A DNA stretch of 30,061 bases from JAVEDQ01 sp035468175 (lineage in GTDB: Bacteria > Actinomycetota > Actinomycetes > Frankiales > Frankiaceae): positions 1 to 30,061 of the forward strand of contig DATITC010000039.1 in assembly GCA_035468175.1 (NCBI GenBank). Direction: 5' to 3'. Positions 24,551 through 30,061 of the stretch are shown one piece after another; within the stretch, counting starts at the first letter, position 1; each line of letters starts with the position of its first letter. Both the position numbers and the translations under genes were made by a program. The notes beneath the pieces are model-generated. The model was not told the origin of the DNA and did no database searches. It worked only from the letters and a program-made list of their open reading frames with translations.

Positions 24551-24790
24551 AGGGGTCGGACGGCCTCGGTCCCTCTGACGAGCAAGCCTTTTCGTCTCGC
24601 CCACATCGGATCCGGCGTCGTGACCACAGCCGATTTGATGTAGAGCCAACATAATTGGCTGGTCGACGGACGGACTCGGTCCGCTTGACGAGCAAGCCTT
24701 TTCGTCTCGCCCACATCGGCTCCGGCGTCGTGACCACAGCCGATTTGATGTAGAGCCAACAAAATTGGCTGGTCGACGGACGGCCTCGGA
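24551..24790. repeat. 110-bp tandem direct repeat, 2.2 copies
   Basis: Copy 1 covers about 24551-24660, copy 2 is 24661-24770, and a partial third starts at 24771 (GGTCGACGGACGGCCTCGG). The period is exactly 110. Outside the first 30 bases the two full copies differ at only two positions (24610/24720 and 24652/24762). Each unit holds AGCCAA-5 nt-TTGGCT, a 6-bp hairpin with an AT-rich loop, and copy 2 also ATCGGCT...AGCCGAT. The unit is more AT-rich than the surrounding genes and encodes no credible protein. It fills most of the 355-nt gap between the lipoprotein gene and the DUF998 gene. Confidence 0.92.
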
Positions 24791-24810
24791 GCGATCGTGC
24801 GGGCGTGCGG

Positions 24811-24848
24811 TTGGCAGCGTGCGCATTTCGACCCCTATCGTCGTACGG
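24811..24848 (+). promoter_or_regulatory. Possible promoter for a leaderless DUF998 transcript
   Basis: TTGGCA (24811-24816) and CTATCGT (24835-24841) are spaced 18-19 nt, as a housekeeping sigma promoter. The GTG start at 24849 is only 7 nt after the -10-like element and lacks a Shine-Dalgarno sequence, which fits a leaderless mRNA, common in actinobacteria. Inferred from sequence only. Confidence 0.4.
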
Positions 24849-25610
24849 GTGAAGCTGCGCCGTCGCTCCCGCACGCGGGACCGGGACCCCGACCAGGACC
24901 CGAAACCCGACCAGGACCCGAACCGGACGCCCGGGTCGGTCCTGGTGCCTGCTGCGTTGGCGCCGCTGGTCCTGGTCGGCGGTTGGAGCCTCGCGGAAAG
25001 CGCTCAGGCCGACAGCTACGACCCGCTGCGGGACACTCTCTCCGCCCTCGCCGGCCTCGGTGCTGCCCACCACGGGATCATGACTAGCGCCCTGATCCTG
25101 CTCGGGTTGGCCCACCTCGGCACGGCCTCGCTCCTGCGCGGCGCCGCCCCCGCCGGGCGCTGGCTCCAAGCGCTGGGCGGCGCGGCCACCATCGGCGTGG
25201 CTCTCCTCCCGCTGTCCAGCGAGAGCGACGGGATCGGGCACGCGGTCGCGGCGGTCGTCGCGTTCACCGCGCTCGCACTCTGGTCCGCCTTCGCTGCGCG
25301 CGCGGACGGCCCGCGGGTCCTCCGTCCGGTGGTGATGCGCAGCGCGACGGTGGTGCTGGGGCTGCTGGTCGGGTGGTTCGCCGTGGCGCTCGTCGTTGAC
25401 GTGCTGCCCGGCCTTGCCGAACGCGTCGCCGCGCTCGCCGAAGCGCTGTGGCCCCTGATCGTCGCGTGGATGGTCCGCGAGTCCGGCGGCGGCGGGACCC
25501 CGCCGCCGGAACCGGAAAAGGACGAACCCGAACCGGACGAGGAACAACCGCCGGATTGGTCACCGGAGCCCACCGCGGTGGACGATCGGGTGCCGTCCAC
25601 GAGCCGCTGA
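24849..25610 (+). CDS. DUF998 family integral membrane protein
   Basis: A 253-aa protein. The N-terminal 30 residues are charged and repetitive (DRDPDQDPKPDQDPN). About five or six hydrophobic segments follow (VLVPAALAPLVLVGGWSLA; GIMTSALILLGLAHLG; AATIGVALLPLS; GHAVAAVVAFTALALWSAF; TVVLGLLVGWFAVALVVD). The motif YDPLRDTLSALAGLGAAHHGIM is typical of DUF998. The C-terminal tail is Pro/Glu/Asp-rich and disordered (PPPEPEKDEPEPDEEQPP). The function of the family is unknown. GTG 24849 is chosen on the conserved start and the promoter position. Confidence 0.87.
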   Translation: MKLRRRSRTRDRDPDQDPKPDQDPNRTPGSVLVPAALAPLVLVGGWSLAESAQADSYDPLRDTLSALAGLGAAHHGIMTSALILLGLAHLGTASLLRGAAPAGRWLQALGGAATIGVALLPLSSESDGIGHAVAAVVAFTALALWSAFAARADGPRVLRPVVMRSATVVLGLLVGWFAVALVVDVLPGLAERVAALAEALWPLIVAWMVRESGGGGTPPPEPEKDEPEPDEEQPPDWSPEPTAVDDRVPSTSR

Positions 25611-25650
25611 CCCGTCGACCTGCGGTTCGCCCCGGCTCACTCCTGCCCGG

Positions 25651-26595
25651 TCACTCCCGCCACGTCTCCCCCGGGCGGTCCAAGCACTGCTGCACCTGCC
25701 ACCGGGTACGCGGGTTCAGCATCTCCAGCGCCTGCCCGACCAGGACCCACCGCACCTCGCCGATCTCGTGCGGCTGACGGGTGATCGGCCTCCCGGTCGT
25801 CGGGTCGCCCGGGTCCAGCGGTGCGGCGGCGTAGACCATCAGCAGCCGATCCGGGATCGCGGTGTTGAACACACCGAGCAGCGGCCCGGCCTGCACCCGC
25901 ACCCCGCCCTCCTCCACGGCCTCCCGCACAGCACCCGCACGCGGGTCCTCGCCGGCGTCGACCACTCCCCCGGGGATGGTCCAGTGCCGGCGGAAGGAGT
26001 CGAAGACCAGCAGCATCCGCCCCGCGTCGTCCTGGCACAGGACGGCCGCGGTGACCAGCTTGAACGGCAGCGATGCGATGAAGCGCGCGCTGCGCTCCTG
26101 AGTACTGACCGGCGCGCGACCGACGACGAGGAAGCGTGCGGTGCCGTCCTCGGCGATGTGCTTCTCGAGCCGTTGCACGGTCAGCCCGCGGTGCATCAGG
26201 AGGTGTTCGATCCCCGTCGCGTCGAAAACGCGGTTCGCGGGACGTAGCGCGGGGCTGACGCGGTCGGCCAGTCGATGTCGGGGCCCGCCCTCCTCGGGGT
26301 CGCCGGCCAGTGCCGAGAGCACGAGCATTCCGGCGGGCCGGACGCCGTCGGTGGCGCGCGAAATGAACTCCTCCGCCCGGTCGCCGGACCGGCTGACCTC
26401 GTCGTCGACGAGCAGGACGGAACTCACGGTGCCGGCGACCAACTGGTCGAGCGGTGTGGTGTCAACGGCCCGCTCCGCCCCGGCGACCCGAGCCGCGACC
26501 GCCGGGCTGCACGCCATCGGCAGGTCAGTCGGAAGCCCCGCCACCACGTCGGCGAGCGCGGAACCGAAGCTGTCGGTCAGGCGTGCGTCGGTCAC
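25651..26595 (-). CDS. Two-domain protein: methyltransferase-like N-terminus fused to NUDIX hydrolase
   Basis: A 314-aa product. The C-terminal NUDIX domain (about 180-300) has a complete box: G210, E216, R224-E225, E228-E229 and G231 (IPGGVVDAGEDPRA, then REAVEEGG). The first 160 residues (LVAGTVSSVLLVDDEV, GMLVLSALAGDPEEGGPRHRLADR, GLTVQRLEKHI, ARFLVVGRAP) have the strand and helix rhythm of the second half of a class I methyltransferase fold, but no SAM-binding GxGxG is visible. GTG 26595 overlaps the FAD oxidoreductase stop as GTGA, so the two are coupled. Substrate unknown. Confidence 0.85.
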   Translation of the reverse strand: MTDARLTDSFGSALADVVAGLPTDLPMACSPAVAARVAGAERAVDTTPLDQLVAGTVSSVLLVDDEVSRSGDRAEEFISRATDGVRPAGMLVLSALAGDPEEGGPRHRLADRVSPALRPANRVFDATGIEHLLMHRGLTVQRLEKHIAEDGTARFLVVGRAPVSTQERSARFIASLPFKLVTAAVLCQDDAGRMLLVFDSFRRHWTIPGGVVDAGEDPRAGAVREAVEEGGVRVQAGPLLGVFNTAIPDRLLMVYAAAPLDPGDPTTGRPITRQPHEIGEVRWVLVGQALEMLNPRTRWQVQQCLDRPGETWRE

Positions 26596-27833
26596 GGTCG
26601 TCGTCCCATCGGTCGGTCGATCATGAGTGCGGACGCAGCGCGGCGGCCACTGACCATCGCGCCCTGGATGGACGGGCTGTCCCGCCAGTCGCCACACACG
26701 TAAAGGCCGGGCTCGACGCGGACCTCCCTGCGCAGCCGGCCCATGGGCGGCTCAGCCGCCGGCAGCGCGTATGGCACGTCCACCGTGCTCAGGTGCTGCC
26801 AGTCGTCGACCTGCCCGCCGTACCAGCCGGCCAGCTGGTGCCGGACCACCGACTCGGGGATGTCCGGCTGCAGCGTGCTGACCTCGATCAGCGGCCGGGG
26901 ACCGTAGCTCGGCGCGCAGTCGGTTAGCGCCAGGACGTTGCCAATCGGTCCCGAGCCGTCGCCGTTCAGCGCGAGGAGGCCGGAACCACCGGTCGGCGAG
27001 GTGTCCGCGGCGTAGTAGTAGGTCGTCGCGCGGCGGGGTCTCGGAGCCGGGCCGACGCTCGGTACCAGCGCGGCCGCGGTGCTCGGGTCGGCCGCTACGA
27101 CCACCGCCTCAGCCGAGATGCTGCCCCCGTCGACCAGGTCGATGCCGTTCGGGCGCACCGCCCGCACCGGGGTGCCGAGGTGCACCGGCTCGGCCAGCCG
27201 GCCGGCGAGCTGCTCGGGGATCGCTCCCATGCCCGCGGCCGGAACCGCCTGCCGGCCGCGGGCGAAGCACCGCAGCACCAGATCCACGTAACGGCTACTC
27301 GTGGTCAACTCGTCCTCGAGCAGCACGCCCGCGAGGAATGGCCGGAGCAGCCGGTCGATCACCGCGTCGGAGAGCCCGTCGTGCCGGAACCCTTCGTAGG
27401 CGGTCCGCTCCGGCCGGTCGAGCAGACGTTGCCCGTCGGTCCGCCAGACGCGGAGACCGAGCCGGGCAAGGGCCGCCTTGTCCCACCAGGTCCCGAACGG
27501 CGCCAGTGCGGCCCGCCAGGCATGCTGCGGATCGTGCCGGGGGTCGACCAGTCGGTGGAAGCGACCGTTCAGCCTGAGCAGCGCGCCGTTCGGAAACAGC
27601 TGCAGGTCGAGGGCGTCGTGGTCGAGCACCCGGGCCGATTCCGGGTAGGCGGTGTCGTAGACCTGGAACCCTCGGTCGAGCCGGAAGCCGTCGACGATGT
27701 CGGTGCGCACCCGGCCGCCGACGCCGTCCGAGGCCTCGAAAATGCGGACCGAACGGCCGTGCCGGGTCAGGTGCAACGCGGCGCAGAGCCCGGCAAGACC
27801 CGCGCCGACGACGGCGACCTCGACGTCCGGCAT
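26592..27833 (-). CDS. FAD-dependent amine oxidase/phytoene desaturase-like oxidoreductase
   Basis: A 413-aa flavoprotein. The dinucleotide motif GAGLAGLCAALHLTRHGRSVRIFEA (residues about 9-33) is followed by GGRVRTDIVDGFRLDRGFQVYD, the typical second FAD contact. The closing FAD motif is GLYVCGDWRDSPSIQGAMVSGRRAASAL. The middle resembles bacterial protoporphyrinogen-oxidase/desaturase-like proteins often labelled NAD(P)/FAD-dependent oxidoreductase. No signal peptide. ATG 27833 lacks a Shine-Dalgarno sequence; TAGCGT lies 7 nt upstream, suggesting a leaderless transcript. It is the first gene of a coupled pair with the NUDIX fusion protein. Confidence 0.92.
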   Translation of the reverse strand: MPDVEVAVVGAGLAGLCAALHLTRHGRSVRIFEASDGVGGRVRTDIVDGFRLDRGFQVYDTAYPESARVLDHDALDLQLFPNGALLRLNGRFHRLVDPRHDPQHAWRAALAPFGTWWDKAALARLGLRVWRTDGQRLLDRPERTAYEGFRHDGLSDAVIDRLLRPFLAGVLLEDELTTSSRYVDLVLRCFARGRQAVPAAGMGAIPEQLAGRLAEPVHLGTPVRAVRPNGIDLVDGGSISAEAVVVAADPSTAAALVPSVGPAPRPRRATTYYYAADTSPTGGSGLLALNGDGSGPIGNVLALTDCAPSYGPRPLIEVSTLQPDIPESVVRHQLAGWYGGQVDDWQHLSTVDVPYALPAAEPPMGRLRREVRVEPGLYVCGDWRDSPSIQGAMVSGRRAASALMIDRPMGRRP

Positions 27834-27928
27834 GGTCAGAACGCTAGCCGAGGCGCAGAACGTCAAACCCGATTGCTGATGCAACGAAGAGACGTGCAAT
27901 GCCCAGCGGAATGGGCAGAGAATCGCTC
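27834..27928. promoter_or_regulatory. Divergent promoter region of the FAD oxidoreductase and pirin genes
   Basis: A 95-nt gap. On the minus strand TTGACG (27861-27866) and TAGCGT (27841-27846) are promoter-like but only 14 nt apart, so the -35 may not count; the -10-like box is 7 nt from the oxidoreductase ATG. On the plus strand no convincing hexamers were found. Confidence 0.3.
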
Positions 27929-28948
27929 ATGCCTGCCGTAACCGTTGACGACGTCACCGCGCTCCCCCGCATCCCGGCTCCCGACCCGGCCACCGCGCTG
28001 CAGCGGCCGGTCCGCGCCGTGCACACGGCCCCGCGCGGCTTCGAGGGCGAGGGCTTCCCGGTGCGCCGGGCGTTCGCCGGCGCCGACCTCTCTGAGCTCG
28101 ACCCGTTCATCCATCTCGACCAGATGGGTGAGGTCGACTACGGGCCGGGTGAGCCCAAGGGCACACCGTGGCATCCGCACCGCGGGTTCGAAACCGTCAC
28201 CTACATGATGGACGGCGTCCTGCGGCACAACGACTCCAACGGTGGCGGCGGCGTCATCAGCGACGGCGACACGCAGTGGATGACGGCGGGCCAGGGCATT
28301 CTGCACATCGAGACGCCACCTGAGGAGCTCGTGATCAGCGGCGGCTTGTTCCACGGGCTGCAGTTGTGGGTGAACCTCCCGAAGGCGCAGAAGTGGGTCG
28401 ACCCGCGCTACCAGGACCTGAGCGGCGACGACGTCGGCCTGCTCGCGTCCGACGACGGCGGCACGCTGGTCCGGGTGATCGCCGGCGACGTGATGGGCCC
28501 CGGTGGCTCCACGGTCGAGGGTCCAGGTTCCACCTACACGCCCATCGTGATGCTGCACGCAACGGTGAGCCCGGGGGCGCGGCTGTCGCTGCCTTGGCGG
28601 TCGGAGTTCAACGCCCTCGCCTACGTACTGTCCGGGGCCGGCACCGTCGGTACGGAAGGACGCCCTTTCGGCACCGGGCAGCTTGCCGTCTTCGGCCCGG
28701 GCGACGCGATCACCGTGGCCGCCGACCAGCGCCAGGAGAGCCGGCATCCTCAGCTCGAGGTCCTGCTGCTGGGCGGCCGGCCGATCCGGGAGCCGGTCGC
28801 GTGGATGGGCCCGTTCGTCATGAACACCCGCGCCGAGATCGCCCAGGCCTTCGACGACTTCGAGGCCGGCCGGCTCGGCACCGTCCCGGCCGTGCACAAC
28901 GCGCCGACCGACCTGGTGGTGAGCGAAACGGACTCCCCGCTGGACTGA
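27929..28948 (+). CDS. Pirin family protein
   Basis: A 339-aa bicupin. The N-terminal cupin carries the metal ligands H82 and H84 (PWHPHRGFETV) and H126 and E128 (GILHIE), equivalent in spacing to human pirin H56, H58, H101 and E103. HGLQLWVNLP and a second, metal-free cupin (ALAYVLSGAGTVG, QLAVFGPGD) follow. Bacterial pirins have quercetinase or redox-sensing roles; the role here is unknown. ATG 27929 is chosen because MPAVTV is the usual pirin start; ATG 27899 and 27911 are in-frame alternatives. Divergent from the FAD oxidoreductase. Confidence 0.93.
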   Translation: MPAVTVDDVTALPRIPAPDPATALQRPVRAVHTAPRGFEGEGFPVRRAFAGADLSELDPFIHLDQMGEVDYGPGEPKGTPWHPHRGFETVTYMMDGVLRHNDSNGGGGVISDGDTQWMTAGQGILHIETPPEELVISGGLFHGLQLWVNLPKAQKWVDPRYQDLSGDDVGLLASDDGGTLVRVIAGDVMGPGGSTVEGPGSTYTPIVMLHATVSPGARLSLPWRSEFNALAYVLSGAGTVGTEGRPFGTGQLAVFGPGDAITVAADQRQESRHPQLEVLLLGGRPIREPVAWMGPFVMNTRAEIAQAFDDFEAGRLGTVPAVHNAPTDLVVSETDSPLD

Positions 28949-29007
28949 CTGGCCGTCGTCCCGCTCATCCGCCGCATGCTCGTCGACGGCTCGGGTAGTT
29001 CGCGCTC

Positions 29008-30036
29008 GTGAGCAGCCACGCGGACCTCCGCCGTTGGTGGCAGGCGCAGCGCCGTTCCGACGCCGCACCGGACCAGGCCTCGCCGGAGACCGTCGCCCGC
29101 ACCTTCCACGCCGCGGTGCGCGACGGGATCCTGGAGATGCCGCTCCCCGGTTCCGGACAGACGTCACAGCGCTGGGCCCAGCTGTCCTGGTGGGGTGGCA
29201 CGGACCTCTCCGTCGCACGGCTGGTCGAGGGGCATGTCGACGCCGTGGCCATCCTCGCCGAGCTCGCCGGTCCCGCCCTGCCCGCGGGGACGAGCAGTGC
29301 CGTGTGGGCAGCCGAGCCGCCGGGTGCCGGGGTCGAGGCGAAGCCCACTGGGGACGGTTGGGATCTCTCCGGGACGAAGGCCTGGTGCTCCGGCGCTTCG
29401 TCGTGCGACACCGCGCTGCTGACCGCGACGACTCCGGCCGGGTCACAATTGTTCGTCGTGGATCTCGGTGCCGACGGCATCGTGCGGCAGCCTCGGAGCT
29501 GGCGAAACGCCGGCATGGCGGCCAGCGACACCGAGTCCGTCGAGTTCGCCGTCGTTCCGGCCACGGCGGTCGGCCCGCCCGGCAGCTATCTCTCCCGCCC
29601 CGGTTTCTGGATCGGCGGCATCGGCGTCGCCGCTGTCTGGTGGGGCGGCGCCGCCGCGGTCGCCCGCCCACTTCGAGCCGCCGCCGCGGCCGACCGTGCC
29701 GGCCCGCATGCGCTGGCCCACCTCGGGCGGATCCGGACGCTGCTCGACTCCTGCGCGGCGCTGCTGGAATCCGCGGCCCAGGCCGTGGACCGGGAACCGA
29801 GGGCAGACCACGAGGCATTGGCCGTCAGCGTCCGGTCCGCGGTCGCCGACGCAGCCTCGGAGGTGCTGGACCGGGTCGGCCGGGCGCTCGGCCCGGCACC
29901 GCTCGCCGCCGCCGGCGAGCACGCTCAGCGGGTGGCCGATCTGACCGTCTACCTGCGCCAGCACCACGCCGAACGTGATCTCGCCCGGCTCGGTGAGCTC
30001 GATGGCCTCACCTTCCGCAAGGAGCCGACGTGGTGA
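29008..30036 (+). CDS. Acyl-CoA dehydrogenase-like protein
   Basis: A 342-aa product, shorter than usual ACADs (about 380-400). The middle beta domain (GDGWDLSGTKAWCSGASSCDTALLTA, then GSQLFVVDL) and the C-terminal four-helix region (HALAHLGRIRTLLDSCAALLESAAQ) are recognisable. The N-terminal helices are abbreviated. I see no clear catalytic-base glutamate in the C-terminal part, which ends VYLRQHHAERDLARLGEL. GTG 29008 has only a weak ribosome site. It overlaps the next gene by GTGA. In other actinobacteria I recall a similar ACAD gene beside PIG-L deacetylase, methyltransferase and glycosyltransferase genes. Confidence 0.85.
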   Translation: MSSHADLRRWWQAQRRSDAAPDQASPETVARTFHAAVRDGILEMPLPGSGQTSQRWAQLSWWGGTDLSVARLVEGHVDAVAILAELAGPALPAGTSSAVWAAEPPGAGVEAKPTGDGWDLSGTKAWCSGASSCDTALLTATTPAGSQLFVVDLGADGIVRQPRSWRNAGMAASDTESVEFAVVPATAVGPPGSYLSRPGFWIGGIGVAAVWWGGAAAVARPLRAAAAADRAGPHALAHLGRIRTLLDSCAALLESAAQAVDREPRADHEALAVSVRSAVADAASEVLDRVGRALGPAPLAAAGEHAQRVADLTVYLRQHHAERDLARLGELDGLTFRKEPTW

Positions 30037-30061
30037 CCGCGATCGCGGGTGCCGGCACACC
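30033..30061 (+). CDS. Start of the next gene (partial, possibly PIG-L family deacetylase)
   Basis: GTG 30033 overlaps the dehydrogenase stop as GTGA and has AAGGAG 8 nt upstream. The nine complete codons read MTAIAGAGT. A short Gly-Thr-rich opening of this kind is compatible with PIG-L-type deacetylases that follow such dehydrogenase genes, but the fragment is too short to assign. Confidence 0.5.

Noticed and set aside
24529..24762. 77-codon frame crossing the 110-bp repeats (minus strand)
   Set aside because: Its two halves are the same repeat read in different frames, since 110 is not a multiple of three; this is not expected of a protein.
28181..28190. GGTTCGAA-type string considered as a tRNA T-loop
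   Set aside because: It lies inside the pirin gene (HRGFET codons) and no acceptor or anticodon stem surrounds it.

Overview
The window is high-GC DNA (around 70% G+C by eye) with dense short-spaced genes, frequent GTG/TTG starts and repeated 4-nt stop/start overlaps (GTGA, ATGA). The gene content is that of an actinomycete: an MMPL transporter, a DprE2-like reductase, a mycothiol-type DinB/maleylpyruvate-isomerase-like enzyme, an excalibur protein with a sortase, a PASTA protein, DUF4232 and other lipoproteins, and a 1.3-kaa HrpA helicase. I cannot name the genus. No rRNA, tRNA, CRISPR array, transposase or phage gene was recognised.

Layout. 1-2.4 kb: the tail of a membrane protein, a convergent NUDIX hydrolase, a decayed methyltransferase, then a two-gene unit of a free-standing NfeD-like OB protein and a flotillin (SPFH) protein. 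2.5-8.8 kb, all minus strand: a DUF4232 lipoprotein, a tiny helicase remnant, katG behind a FurA-box-like palindrome, an excalibur surface protein overlapping a sortase, and a DprE2-like SDR overlapping a patatin whose nucleophile serine is replaced by leucine. 8.9-14.5 kb: a LipC-like esterase, a perfect bidirectional hairpin terminator, an internally deleted SDR, a Cys-containing secreted protein overlapping a lone PASTA domain, a VOC protein and an MMPL transporter. 14.7-19.7 kb: a metallo-beta-lactamase-fold hydrolase coupled to a membrane Ser/Thr kinase, an aldo/keto reductase, a DinB-like enzyme, and a glycerophosphodiesterase coupled to a small unknown protein. 20-24.5 kb: HrpA and a lipoprotein. 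24.5-24.8 kb: a 110-bp tandem repeat. 24.8-30 kb: a DUF998 membrane protein, an FAD oxidoreductase coupled to a NUDIX fusion protein, a pirin, and an acyl-CoA-dehydrogenase-like protein overlapping the start of the next gene.

Most genes are envelope, redox and housekeeping functions in small coupled pairs, not one large pathway. The most distinctive signals are (i) several genes reduced to end pieces (methyltransferase, SDR, helicase, possibly PASTA), (ii) the catalytically altered patatin coupled to a DprE2-like enzyme, (iii) a sortase/excalibur pair lacking an LPxTG signal, (iv) a FurA-like operator directly upstream of katG with no furA, and (v) two unexplained non-coding structures: a 110-bp tandem repeat and a 90-nt nested inverted repeat. 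No whole new multi-gene system is proven here.
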